Shown: piece after piece, positions 10,740 to 22,820 of the stretch
Position numbering within the stretch: the stretch's first letter is position 1
Layout: every line of letters begins with the position of its first letter
Assembly (NCBI GenBank): GCA_026225945.1
Contig: JAMJFZ010004031.1
Coordinates: 9,002,001-9,066,000, forward strand
Length of the DNA stretch: 64,000 nucleotides
Direction of reading: 5' to 3'
From: Cricetomys ansorgei
Taxonomy: Eukaryota; Chordata; Mammalia; Rodentia; Nesomyidae
Notes under the pieces: generated by a model
Databases searched by the model: none
What the model was told of the DNA's origin: nothing
The model's input: only the letters and a program-made list of their open reading frames with translations
Translations under genes and position numbers: made by a program

Positions 10740-11470
10740 AGTCTGCTGGCGACCTATTCCACCACCATCCTCTCAACCCTGAAGACCTTTAGCATAAGGC
10801 TGTTGGCAATGAATTCTTACTTTTCTTTTATCTGAAAATATATTCAGATCATTCATAAAAATACTTTCATGACTAAAATATTTTTGGTTAACAGGTTCTT
10901 TTTTCCATTTTGCACTTAGAAATTACTGTCTTGTGATCACCTTGGTTTCTGGTGAGATGTCAGCCACCAATTGAGACATCTTCTTTTATTATCTCCACTC
11001 TTGGTATTTGTGACATTCTGCTACTATTCTGTCAGCCGTGAAGCTTTTTGAGGTTATTCTTCTTGGTAGTCATTGAACTCCACTATATAAATTTCTTTCT
11101 TTCAATAAATTGGGCTAATTTTTATTTTTTCTAATTTTATTAATTCAAAAAAAATTCTGCCATATTTTTTCTTCTCCTGGGTTTCCAGTTGTGTATTTAT
11201 TAGGCCATTGTCTTCTAGTTCCTCGGGTTCTGTTCATTTTGGTTTAATTTTATTTATCTGTTTTCAAACTATATTATTTCTATTGGTTTCTTTGCGTGAA
11301 CATACTCACTTCCCAGTGAGTTTGTCTTTTAATGTCCATAGTTTCCTTAAAGGTGCTTTATCTGTTACTCCTTTCCTCCTGCCCTCCCCATTTCTTCCTC
11401 TTTGTCTTATTGTCTAATAGGGATGCATTGAGTTTTGTTCCTTCTGCACATAATTTATTGAAGATAGCTT
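10740..11470 (-). mobile_element. Ancient L1 ORF1-region remnant, antisense
   Basis: Reverse-orientation landmarks of old L1 ORF1 are present: 'cttacttttcttttatctgaaaatatattcagatca', 'tggtttctggtgagatgtcagccacc', 'gtgaagctttttgaggttattcttcttgg' and 'gttctgttcattttggtttaattttatttatctg'. It lies downstream of the ORF2 remnant on the + strand, as expected for one antisense L1M insertion now broken up. No intact frame. Confidence 0.65.
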
Positions 11471-11783
11471 CAAGGGACACTTAAATTTAAGCTACTTTCA
11501 GCATCCAGGTCATTTCAAAGTTCAGTCTCACTTGTCTTTTGTTTTAATAGCAGGCTTGGCCCACCTATGGGCAATTTTGGACTGTATCCTGGATATTATG
11601 AATATTAAGATTCCCTGTGTGTTTTTTCCAGTATGTGGTACTTGTAGAAATTAGCCTTTGATTATCACTTCCACGTCTTAGGAGGCGGCTTCAGGCTTAC
11701 TTCAGACACTTTGCCACTTTGAATCTGCCTTGCCTATCCATTGCTTCTAATAGGAGTCAAAGACACACTAACTTTAGGGATTT

Positions 11784-11905
11784 GCTGCTGCTGCTGCTGC
11801 TCTTCCTCCTCCTCCTCCTCCTCCTCCTCCTTCTCTTTCCTCCCCTTCCTCCTCCTCCCTCACCCTCTTCCTCCTTTCTCCTTTCTTCTTTTTTTTTTCT
11901 GGCTC
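11784..11905. repeat. (CTG)n-(TCC)n pyrimidine-rich repeat
   Basis: Six CTG units at 11784-11801, then a long TCC/CT-rich tract with one strand almost purely pyrimidine to about 11905. Frames through it yield only homopolymer-like peptides. Confidence 0.95.
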
Positions 11906-12414
11906 TTTCCTTTCTCTTTTAACTTTTTCATTGACATAATTTCCTGCCTTTAGTTTTGTTGCTTCCCAAGTCAGGAAGACTGTGTTTACCTGCTTCTTGA
12001 ACTGTGCTGCCAGCATTGGCCCCCTGCTCAAAGTCATGAAAAGGGAGTTGTCATGAATTGACCTCCCTCTGAGCATGTACACTCAACAAGCCTAAAATGG
12101 CTTCTCATGACCAACATAATTGTTAGTTCACATCTCTCTAGAATGAAAGAATGACTTTGTCTCAGCCTTCCTCTACTCTAGACAGCTTAAGTCATATGTC
12201 TGATCCTTGAATGGTAACTGTAAGAAGATAGAATAATCTAATCTGAAACTGCTTAATCCCCTAAAAGGCTGTTGAGTGACTAGAAGAAGGTATGCTGAGG
12301 AGTTAACAGTAAACCAGTACATATCATTGTCAAACTGAGTGTTATGTTACCTTAGACAGGGGAACTATGCCTATACAATTTGTGTTTAAAAAGTTGGGAA
12401 CTGAGGCCAGGTGT
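11906..12414. other. Intronic sequence, nothing recognised
   Basis: Unique-looking sequence. No exon, SINE or RNA gene was recognised. Confidence 0.4.
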
Positions 12415-12558
12415 GGTGTGGCATGCTTTTAATCCCAGCACATGGAAGACAGGCAGGCGGCTCTGTGAGGTTGAGACATGTCCAGTCTGCATAGTGATTT
12501 CCAGGGCAGCCAGAGCAACGTATTGAGATGAGATTCTTTCTCAAAAAATAAATAAACA
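12415..12558 (+). repeat. B1 SINE, sense, diverged
   Basis: 'gccaggtgtggtgtggcatgcttttaatcccagcacatgg...' through 'gagatgagattctttctcaaaaaataaataaa'. It is older than its immediate neighbour. Confidence 0.88.
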
Positions 12559-12561
12559 ATT

Positions 12562-12757
12562 GGGAGGTGGTGGCACAGGCCTTTAATCTCAGTCAGCACT
12601 GGGAGGCAGAGGCAGGCGAGTCTCTGTGAGTTCAAGGCCAGCCTGGTCTACAGAATGAGTCCCAGGACAGCCAGAGTTACAACAGAGAAACCCTGTCTTG
12701 TAGAAAAAAGAAAAAGAAGAAGGAAAAAACAAAAAACAAAATAAGTAAATAAATACA
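12562..12757 (+). repeat. B1 SINE, sense, with long A-rich tail
   Basis: 'ggaggtggtggcacaggcctttaatctcagtcagcactgggaggcagaggcagg' through 'gagttacaacagagaaaccctgtcttg' at ~12700, followed by an AAG/AAAT-rich tail to 12757. It sits directly in the A-tail of the previous B1, so the two form a tandem pair. Confidence 0.93.
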
Positions 12758-13239
12758 TTTAAGGACTAATTTACTATGATTCCTGACTGGAAAATATCTT
12801 TCTTGTCATGGTAATACCTCATAATACTGGTTTAAAATATATTATTATGAGAGTTGAAGCAGTACAATTCTGATGAAATGTCATTGTTAGAATTGCAGTA
12901 AAAAAAACTTCCTCCTCATTAACTATGTAGTAAAGTTCATTGTTCAGGAAAATGGCAGTGAGATCACCAAACATAAAACAGAGTGGTATTTAAGCCCCCT
13001 TGTTCTCAGAATCAGTTTGTACTGGTTCTGAGCTGCTTACAAGTAAAGGACAGCATAGAGTGAACCTAGTTATTTTGTCTTTGTTTGGTAAAATGAAGTA
13101 GTTCTGTACTCCAAGAGAGAGAGGAAAAAACCTTATGATGTGATATCCTTTTACACAGGCATTCCATGTTCTCATGTAGAGATAGCACTGATGTATGTGA
13201 TTGCTGTAGTCTGCCTTCCAGTTCTGGAGGTCTTTTCTG
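12758..13239. other. Intronic sequence, nothing recognised
   Basis: A+T-rich. No repeat or gene was recognised. Confidence 0.45.
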
Positions 13240-13420
13240 AAAGTTCATCTTTTCTTTTCTTCCCTCTATCTTTCTTTCCTTCCTTCCTTCCTTCCTTCCT
13301 TCCTTCCTTCCTTCCTTCCTTCCTCCTTCCTTCCTTCCTTCCTTCCTTTCTCCCTTTCCTCCCTCCCTCCCTCCCTCTTTGCCTCCCTCCCTCTCCCCAC
13401 TTCCTTCCTTCTTATTTCTT
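13240..13420. repeat. (CTTC)n/(CCCT)n polypyrimidine microsatellite
   Basis: Long CTTC repeats from about 13270, passing into CCTCCCT units by 13370. One strand is almost all pyrimidine over about 170 bp. Confidence 0.96.
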
Positions 13421-13679
13421 TCCACCACTTAACTGGTTTTAGTAATAAAATGTTGAATTCTTTCTTTCTGGTCAGTGTGATTCTGGAACCTGCCTTGTAG
13501 ACACATTCACTTTAAAATACAGAATCTCAAGTAGCAGCCTAGTGGTCCCAAAGCAGGAAGAGGGTTGGCAGTCAGCTGGACACCGGAAGACCGAGATCCA
13601 CTCTTCTCTTTCTTCTTCCTCCAGTTTCACCCTCTCAACCATTCTTTTTGAACTTTAGATTTTAATTATTATTCTGTTA

Positions 13680-13876
13680 TTTTGTGTGTATATGGGTTTT
13701 ACATGCATGTCTGTGTACCATGTGTGTACAGTGCTCTTGCAGGCCAGAAAAGGGCATTGGAACCCTTGGGATGGAAATTAGAGATGGTTGTGAGCCATGC
13801 TGTGGGCGTTGGGAACTGAATCAGACCTCTGGAAGAGCAGCCAGTGCTCCTAACCACCAAGCCATCTCCATTCCCA
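13680..13876 (-). repeat. B2 SINE, antisense
   Basis: Reverse B2: 'gtgctcttgcaggccagaaaagggcattggaaccc...gagatggttgtgagccatgctgtgggcgttgggaactgaatcagacctctggaagagcagccagtgctcctaaccaccaagccatctcc'. Nearly full length. The short open frames here are SINE sequence. Confidence 0.92.
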
Positions 13877-16800
13877 GTTCTCAACAGTTCTAATTTCACA
13901 TAATCATTAATTCTGCCCAGGAATTTTGATCCTATATTGTAGGTGGGGTTGGGGAGAAAGCCTGATTTCCAGAAAGTAGAAAATTATGTGCATTTGGTTA
14001 GGTTCCTAATAATCTTTCGAAGGATGTATTGTTGTATGCTTTAAAATATACACAATTGAAAATCTAGCAGTAGCTGACTATTATCATAATGACTATTGAG
14101 TTTTGTCTGTGCTGACTGTAAGGCAAAGATAATGAATACATGAGCATTATTATTAAATAGAGAGCAGTAATTTCATAGTAGGTATGAGACACAGAAAAGG
14201 AAAGACCTCAGCTGGGAATATAGCTAATATTCCAAGACACCAGATTTTGGTGTTAATCACTTTTGTTATAGAAAGGTTGAAATATCAAGGGTATCGCCAT
14301 TTGAGAGTCATTGCACATGGTTATGCTACTGCCTCACACCTTCCTGGATTCCAATTTCTCCCTAGGTTTTAAGGCTCTTTATTGTTAAGAATTAATGTGT
14401 TTTCTAGCGTACTCTTTCTGTTATGGATTATCCTCAGACACCCTTTGTGTCTTGAATTGCACCTTATGCATTCCATCCTTCTCTTTGCCTAGCCGTAGCA
14501 CAGTTTTCTCTTAACAGGGCCATGTGCTCTGTGAACTACTTTTCTCTGCCCCCCTTTGCCCTTTCTTTCCTCTCTGGGAGTTCAGAATCCCTCTTTAGGC
14601 AGGTTCCATTTTGTGCAACCACGGCTTAGATCCATGTGTGCCTGTTCTTATTTTACTAACTACTGTCAGCTCCTTGAAAGTATGCATCATGCCGTTTACT
14701 TTTGTCTCTCCCCAGATGCCAAAGTACACTTTTTGTTGAACTTCAGTATCAGATGATTATCAATTTCATTGCTTATAGTTATTTCTGCTTTAAAGTAAGG
14801 TGGTATAAATTGTGACATGGTAGGATTTTTATACTGTTCTAATTGACTGCCTAAGAGAACATTGCAAGTCAATTTTAGATACATGAAAATGTAATTCTTA
14901 TATTTAGCCTTTTACATGTATTGTTAGGCTTCCACATACAGGGCTTTATGCTAGTCACATGCAGATTTATATCTAGCATATGTACAAATAGGATATAGAT
15001 ATATTTGTGTTTACATTGTTAATTTCTGTTTGTTATTAAGACTTTAGTTATATATTGTTCCCAGTATTAGTACTTTTATCTAGGGTTAAAACTAAGCTAA
15101 CAATTATATATTATCATACTTGATATAATTAAGCACATCTTACAGGTAAAAATTTATATAAAGGAAAAGGAAATCTTATTTTAAAGATGAACTATGCTAT
15201 TTAAAATAGAAATCTTAAGATCTTTTTGACATTGCAGCTGAGTTAAACAAATAATCTTTTCACCATTATAAGTAGTACATGTAGTTAAAAATACATTTAT
15301 ACATATTATTTTTAAAAACCTAGTTAACTTTAAAATATGTAAGTTTTCTTGTCGTTTAGGGTTCTGTGAAGCTGATCATCAAGAGGGTTGCAAATCATTG
15401 GTGGTTTCTATTTTCAGATTTCCACATCCCGGAGTAATTTGCTTTAATTTCACCCAATTTAACCTATACTTCACACCATCACCATTCAGCTTTAATAGCT
15501 ATGTTCTATGCATAAGAAAAGCAGATAAATGTCCACAATTAGGCTGCAAATGATTACAACTAGTTAGGGCTTTATGAAGACAAAACTTCCAGGGCTGTGG
15601 CGCCAAACAAAGCACAAAGGACGCTGGTAACGCGGCCTGAGAAGTCAGGGCTGCGGTGCATTTGATTTACACACTAGTTGGTTTACTTTCTTACTGTATT
15701 GGCAGGTGTGCCCGCTCTGAGAATTGCTCATTGTCAGAGAATATTAGGGCTCTGTTGTGAATTTGCTTTACATTTATTTGCTTCCTTGAATTTTAACGTA
15801 GCAGGTTTAATTTAAAAAATATATTAAAATGGTAGCATTTAAAAACATATGTGAGTAATTCATTTGAAATGTGCTGGTACTTATATGCCATGTCAGCACA
15901 TTTCTGGAATTAAGACTTTCCTGAAATGTCTATGTATATGTCAGATGACCCAATAGTACATGTGATGGAAGTATTGTTTTTATAATTCTATATGGAATTA
16001 TTTTCTACGTGGACTCTGTGTGTAACGTTCTTTACATGTACACATACAGAGAAGACTCAGAATTTGTTTTAATTCTGTCAGTATGCTGTCCTTCCCGTTT
16101 CTAAGGTTTATATTCTGTTTGATGTTAGTACATACTGTTGTTTTAATGTACAGAGAACTTGTTTACTATTGAGATTTTCAAAAGGATAAACTAGTCATTT
16201 TTATGTAACAGCATTTTAGACAGTAATTATAATTATTTATAATTAAAACAATGTATAAAATAGCAAAAGGACAAAGTAAAACTTGTTATTTTGGTTAATA
16301 TATCAGTCATTACATCTCATTACAAACATTTTCATATATGTCAGCCAAAGTTTGAAGTGTAAAAATACTTTCTTAAAAGTAACAAAGAATATAAGCATAA
16401 TATAAAAACAATTCAAGATTTTGTGTTAGAGTTCAGCTTCAGTCATTCTGTTAGATATTCTCTTAGAAATCCTACATTGATAAGTGTAGCAGTATTGATA
16501 TGTAATATCTTTTTATAGTTTATGTGCATCTAGAATTTCAGTGAAATATTCATTTATAAATGTGATGTTCATGTTATGTGAGGTAGCATAATTGTTTAAA
16601 TACATACTTATTTTAGATAGCTTATTTTCTTGAATAATCGGTGTGATTTGTGTTTTCTATTCATTGTAGCAAACATGTCTGTAAGAGTAGACATACTTGC
16701 CAATTTTAAAATAATGCTTGGGAACTAATCCTTCAGACACCTTTGTTTTTAAGACCAGTGTATGTGGGAAAAGAACACTGAAATTAAGCATCCTATTTTA

Positions 16801-19322
16801 GAGACACTGGTCGATGATCTTCCCTTCAGAGTGGACCAGCACGGTCATGGCGAGACAATGCAGCTACACAGCACCAGTTGTGTTACACTAGTTTCATACG
16901 CTATATCATAAAACTTTCAGTCCAATCAGCAACTAAATTTAAATACTGCAAATTGTAGCAGCAAAACAATAATTCTGCTGATTAGCCCCTTTCCATTTCT
17001 TGTAAGTGAACTGTTTATGCTGTTGAGTACCTTTTGAAAAAAGAAAAAGCCAAAACAGCCTTGATTAGTCAAGGAGTAATTGGATGACTTGATTTTAGCA
17101 AGAGAATGAATTGGTTGATGATAGCCTGTAACTAAGTGTAGTGGTTCTGTTCAGATGAATACATAACATACAGTCATCAGATCTTGACAGGTATAACTTA
17201 TAGGCAGTGCTAAAAATCTAGTTGTGGGGGTGATAGGCTAGGAATAGAGGTCAGCAAGTTTGCCATAAGTCTTTCACCGGAAAATTTGAGCTAATTTTTT
17301 TTTAAAGGAATTCAGGGAAACATTTCTATTCCTCCACTTTGGGGGTGAGGGGAAATCTCCTATCTTATTACTGTAGTTCCCTGTTTTGTGCTCCAACGAT
17401 GAAAGATCTAATAAGATCACTTAACATTTTTCAAAGGGACAAGCAATGTTGCATCCTTCTACTTGTTGAAGGTCCTGGAGTGAATGAAGATCATGGCTGT
17501 TAGTGTTGCCATTGGGTAAAGCCTAAAGTCTTTACTATATTTGTATTTACCTGCTTGAAATCTTGGTTATTTCAGAATGTTTGTAGGTTACATTCTTATT
17601 TATAGCTCCCTGACTATTTTAAAGACACCATGAGTTTATGAAATAGAATAGAGTACAATTTTAAAAAATACTTATTTATAACTAGTCTTTAGTAAGCCTA
17701 GTTGTATATCCTCTTCCCTCCAAAAGTATAATAAACTAATTACCCCTTCTGTGCTATAATGTGTTATGTGGGTCCCAAAGTGTCAGATGTATAAAATATG
17801 GAGTGTTTTTTGGTTTGCTATGTGAATGAAATAGCAGAGGTAGATCTGTGTAACTAACTAGAAGGGGTGATAAATGTCACAAGGTACAGGCCAGTCCAAG
17901 TTGCTCTGGTACTGGCTTTGATTTGGCACCACCTGGTGGTGAGTGCTTGCTTTGGTTTAACTATCAGTGGTGATGACTAGATTTTTGTGGGCTGTCAAGA
18001 TCTCATGCAGTAGACTTCTAGAAATCTCCCAAGTAGTTGGTACCTATTTTGTTGGGCCAACTGGAGTGGGTTGTATTGGAAGACTAGTGGGAATGTAAGA
18101 GTCTATTTACACTGGTCTGCTTCCAAAGGACATACTTGCTTTATTATCCTTTAGTCTCTCTAGTCCTTAGCCTTCCTTCCATGTTTCATTTACCAGTTTA
18201 GAACTGTGAGTCATGGATCCAAGAGTATACTTATTTTTTGAACTTATGTTGCCTGGTCTTATATCAAAACCTATTACTTTCATAGTTCTTTTTGTTTGGA
18301 TCCAAGAATGTGATGCCCTGGTATAATATGGATATAGTCATCATCTTCCTATTCCAATACCAAATAATTGATGAGCGTTCCTTTCCTATTTCTTTATCCC
18401 CCATTCTGTATATTAGAAAACTGAATTTGAAGTCAAAATCCATTGAAATTTTGAATAAAGACTATAAAATCGCTATTTTAAAATTAATAGGTAGTTATTT
18501 TTTATTAATAGCTGTTTTGTGTTTACATTTTTTGAGCATTTAAACACCAACTTCAAACTCCAATGGAAACAGTATTTGCTGTCTTCTCACAGCATCAATA
18601 CATTTAAATATGGTACTTAAAATTCATACTTATATCAAAACCTGTACATGAACTTGAATCTAAATTTTAAGTTGCATCTACATAATGCCCGTTTCTCGGT
18701 TTGAAGCCGTGAGGTCGTCTTTACCCATCAGCTTGTAGTGGGTAGTGGTTCCTTCTTGTTATCCTTTATTCTGGACTTACTTTCTTACATTTATTATGTG
18801 CTGATCTGTCATTTCTATTTAATTGTAAATATCTTGGAGAGCAGATGCTAATTTCATTCAGCTGTTCTTTTTCTTCTGTAAAGGTTTTATTATGCATAGG
18901 AGAAGAAAGGAGACTGCTCTTCTTGGCAGCTGTTTTCTTCATGATAGCTCGGACATTACTCAGCTTCTCTTCCATGTACTTGACATGATGTGTGTCCCTG
19001 CCTTTGTTTTGGTGAACTTGAGGGTTCATTGGTTTTTAAACGCTGGTGTAATTTCCTGGTTGGACTATGGCTCACAGCAAGTTGTCATGACTGGTAAGAC
19101 ACCTCCAGGTGCTGTTACCATCTTGCTCATGTTCTTGGTCACCATGTGTGCTTTCTGAGGTCAATATCAGCAATCATGGGGTAGCTCAGAATTATGGAAG
19201 CTGCTTTGGCAGTGGCTGTTCCAATTTTCTTATCTTGGAGAAATGTCTTTCAGCTTCTGATACTCTTTCTATTCGGTGTCCAATAGGCATTAGTTTAAAA
19301 ATGTCTTTTAAGATGTGCATTT
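13877..19322. other. Long repeat-poor intronic tract
   Basis: Over 5 kb with no B1, B2, ID or L1 that I can recognise, in an intron that otherwise carries a SINE every 1-2 kb. It is mostly A+T-rich, with islands of unusual complexity, especially 15560-15760. No exon, splice-framed ORF or RNA gene was found. A weak retrocopy-like stretch on the - strand at about 18770-19310 is discussed under rejected items. Confidence 0.6.
15560..15760. promoter_or_regulatory. Candidate conserved regulatory island in OLA1 intron
   Basis: A non-repetitive patch that is G+C- and CpG-richer than its surroundings ('gggctgtggcgccaaacaaagcacaaaggacgctggtaacgcggcctgag'). A+T-rich motif-dense sequence lies on both sides, with TTTGATTTA, TTTGCTTTACATTTATTTGC and AACAAAG-like sites. 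The inference rests only on composition and on the absence of repeats around it. No function is shown. Confidence 0.35.
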
Positions 19323-19400
19323 TTATGGTGGCACACACACATCATCCCAGCACTCAGGAGGTAGACACAAGAGAGTCAGAACAAAACAAAAAAAGTCACA
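19322..19400 (+). repeat. B1-like 5' fragment, sense
   Basis: 'tttatggtggcacacacacatcatcccagcactcaggaggtagacacaag' then an A-rich end 'acaaaacaaaaaaag'. Only the first ~55 bp of the B1 body are present. Confidence 0.65.
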
Positions 19401-20782
19401 TTCATCCTTAAAATGCATAGCAAGGCAATCCTGGAAGAATTCAGATATAAGAGTTCTTTACCATCTCTGACTCATAAAAGAGTTGTGGAGATTTCTTTGG
19501 AATAAAGTACAATAGATGATTGTTAAATATACTACCCTAAGTATGATTCCTTGGACAAATATACTATTCTCAAAGTGGCTTGAGAAAATCAGTTTTATAT
19601 ACTTCTGAGGAATAATATTGTAAAGAGGAAAAAAATTCAGAGGAAATAGAAATGGGTTTGCACTATCATTTCAGTGTTTAGTGAATAAAGGTGTCACGTG
19701 AGCTGCCTGGCATTCAGTAAATGGACTGAGCTGCAAATCTTGAGTGTTAAATTTTCTAACACGGTGCCATAGTAGTCAACTTTGAAACTCAGCCTTCCCA
19801 TCCTTCACCTTCTATACTCGTGATTCATGCTTCTGCTGAGAATATTCTTCCTCTTCCTATCTTCCAAAGCAAGTCACACACAGTTTCTTTCGTCTCTTAG
19901 TTTCACTGAGATGAAATCTCCACAACAGTTTTTCATCTGGACCTACCCTTTAAACTTCTGCAGTAATCTGTCCATTTTGTTCATATGACTTATAACATGC
20001 ACATTAAATATTAAAGCATATGATCCTGTTCCTAGCTTCCTGGTCTTGAGGACTGAATGTTAACTGCCTTTCCATTTTCCACCTGTGCTTTCGTCAAAGC
20101 TGATAAACACACAATTTGGTATGAGGTAAAATAAAGAATAAGAGAATCAATCAATCAGTGAATTTTTATACAATTATTCATACTGAGAATAAGTAAATAA
20201 ATAAATAACTCCAGAGAAGTTTGTAATTTCTAGAAGCTAAAAATGTAGCACAACAGCAAAGGATAAATTTCACAGCAATATTAAAACAACAAATATTACT
20301 AGAAAACCAGTGCTAAGCATGCCAAACAAATTATTTAGCAGATACAGAAAAAGTCCTTATGATTTCTCTTCACCTTTGAATTCCTTAACTGTTAGTGCTG
20401 TGTATTCCTTTAATAAAGCACCTGTGTAGATTTCCAAAGAGGTATCTTATGATTTTTCTCACTTGCTCACTCATACTCTATCTAAATGATCCTTCCTGCT
20501 TGCATCAAAACTATGGTACATCTATCTGTTCTTAAAGTAGCTCCATGTCCCCCCATCTGCATGGCAATCTTTGAGTGTCTGGTCTAAGAGAGCATTACCA
20601 GCCCTGACTTGTAACTTGGGACACTAATGATCACGATAGAGCAGTTGGACTTCATTATAAAGATACATGAGACTAGGCAAATCTAAGAAAGCAAATATTC
20701 TTAAAAACAAAGTAGAATTTACAAAGACTGTTCATTTAGTGGGTAAGAAGGATGATATCAAATTGACAGAAATAAAATGTAT
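19401..20782. other. Intronic sequence, nothing recognised
   Basis: A short AAAT run at about 20192-20206. No repeat family, exon or RNA gene was recognised. Confidence 0.45.
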
Positions 20783-20807
20783 ATACACATATGTACACAT
20801 ACGCGCG

Positions 20808-20844
<37 letters not shown>

Positions 20845-20850
20845 GTACAT
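20783..20850. repeat. (AC)n microsatellite with CGCGCG core at its edge
   Basis: An alternating purine-pyrimidine tract: ATATAC, then ACGCGCGCAT, then about 15 CA units, then ATATACGTAC. Confidence 0.95.
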
Positions 20851-21869
20851 ATCTGAAACTCAAAAATAGGATGGACAGACAAACCTGAGGAGCTTCAGGA
20901 CTTGGCTTGAGCCGAGGGTTTACAGGTGGGGAAGGTAAAGGATAGGGAGCTTGCTCTCCAGGCAGGAGACAGTGCTCTAGGAGCTAGGAAGCTAGTGAGA
21001 TGGCGGTGGCTAGAACACATGTAGCTCAACGTTAGGAGTAGGGTGCATCTCAATTTTAATAAAAGTACCAAGTTGTCGTTTTTGTATTTTTGTATTTATT
21101 ATACGATAGAGAACAAGCGGAGGAATCTTGTTGACAGGTGAATCTTGTTCTCATTCAGGAACTTCTTTTCTGTGTAGTTCTTTGGAAAGAGTGGATATGT
21201 TGCAGCAACTAAAAATGTAAAACCCTGAGCAGTTGAGTGTAATTAGCTACAGGTGTTGGCTCTGAATTATAATTCGTAACTTTTAAGTGACTTTAAGGAT
21301 TTCTTAAATGGTATGATTGTATGATTATCTACAGTATAAGTATAGTACTAGTAACTGTTAGGCAGAATTTTCTGGTGTTCCGTAGATCTGAAATAATTGT
21401 GTTATGTATGTAATGTTTTACTTCATGTCAGTTAAGTGATGTCACTCAAAATCGAAGGCTTTCTTTGCTTATGTCTACACCAGTAGAAGCTTCCATTTTA
21501 GACAGATTTCTTGTTTTTATATGTTTCTTTTCATCTCATCTTTCTTACCCATTAATTTGGTTTTGATTCATTGCTTAAAAGTGTGTTATTTTTAATTTTA
21601 ACTGAATTCTTAGAATTAAGGGAAAATAGTGAACAAGATTTTTAAGGTTTCTCAAAACTCAACTGACCCACTTTATTATTGTCTTATATTAAATACCTAT
21701 TTGTCTTAAGATCTGGATTATTTTTAATTACAGCATTCTTGATTGCTTCCATACAAGTTAATTAACTGTTTGATGCAAAAACCCTATGTGGATCATTTAT
21801 AGCTTACTTAATTTTAGATTGGCCTCAAAGTCAGTCACATGTACAAAATGTTTAGGTAAGATTTAAAAT
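20851..21869. other. Intronic sequence, nothing recognised
   Basis: No repeat or gene was recognised with confidence. Confidence 0.4.
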
Positions 21870-22081
21870 TTTTTGCTTTATTTTATGTGTTTGCGTGTTT
21901 TGCCTGCATGTTTGTATGTGCACAGTGTAAATGCCTAGTGCTTTCAGAGATCAGAAGAGGGCATTGGATCCCTTGGAGCTGGAGTTACAGCTATGAGCTG
22001 CCATATAGGTGCTGAGAACCAAACCTGAGTCCTCTGCAGAGCAACCAGTGCTCTTAACTATTGAACCATCTCTCCAGCCCC
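21870..22081 (-). repeat. B2 SINE, antisense
   Basis: Reverse B2 with 'gatcagaagagggcattggatcccttggagctggagttacagctatgagctgccatataggtgctgagaaccaaacctgagtcctctgcagagcaaccagtgctcttaac...catctctccagccc'. Near full length. Confidence 0.92.
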
Positions 22082-22302
22082 CTTACCAAGATTTTTGAGA
22101 ACTCAGATCAGTTCTTGAATATGTAGGTGGAGTGATAATTTTCTTCCATTTCACCAATATTTGGTTTTAGAACCTTTTCCTGTGCTGGGAGAGGAGGAAG
22201 GAAAAAAAGAAAGAACCAAGGCAAATGCAACTTACTCTGGCTACCCATAGTTCTATTTCCTGTTCCATTATAGCATAATTAGCCTGAAGCATAGACCATA
22301 TG

Positions 22303-22343
22303 TGATCATGTTGGTGTGTGTGTGTGTACACGCACACAGGTGT
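22303..22343. repeat. Short TG-rich microsatellite
   Basis: TGTGTGTGTG followed by TACACGCACACAGG. Confidence 0.75.
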
Positions 22344-22395
22344 GCTTGCAGTATCTCAAATGATAGGTTTTCCCTGAAAAATGAAGGATTTAGGA

Positions 22396-22472
22396 GATGC
22401 TGGGGATCAAACTCAGGGCTTTGTACATTGCAGGCAGAATCTGTACCAGCTGAGTCATATCTGCAGTCCTGT
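22396..22472 (-). repeat. ID-type SINE, antisense
   Basis: 'gatgctggggatcaaactcagggctttgtacattgcaggcagaatctgtaccagctgagtcatatctgcag' is the reverse ID core, diverged. Confidence 0.75.
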
Positions 22473-22820
22473 GTTGGTTATCTTGCCTAAGTACAGCCTG
22501 TCAAACCCAGTTACGCTGCTCCATTCATACTTTTGTGTTTGTGATTAGCAGTTTATTACTAGACTACTTTTATTTCTGATTATAAAATATTTTCCTTTTC
22601 AAAGATTATAAATATAGCTAACTAAAGTAATTAAAATTTGAGTGATACAACTCTTCATTTACTTCAGACTTTGAAGGCTTAAGACTTAAAATTACATTTC
22701 TAAGAGAATTTTGTTACAAACAATTATTTGTTTATGTTTTCCTGAAATTTACTTTGTTCCCTGATATTTTTAGATAAGGCAAATGGACTACTCATTATTA
22801 ATATAGTATACATGTGTGAT
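22473..22820. other. Intronic sequence, nothing recognised
   Basis: A+T-rich, unremarkable. Confidence 0.45.

Noticed and set aside
13066..13442. 120- and 100-codon low-complexity frames
   Set aside because: Translation of the CTTC/CCCT microsatellite.
18766..19310. Possible processed pseudogene on the - strand (87-codon frame, Lys-rich, with AATAAA-like sites)
   Set aside because: Some codon-like texture, but I could not match it to a parent protein. No poly(A) tail or duplication was seen. A blastx search would decide.
20190..20210. AAAT run as a SINE tail
   Set aside because: No SINE body is visible next to it.
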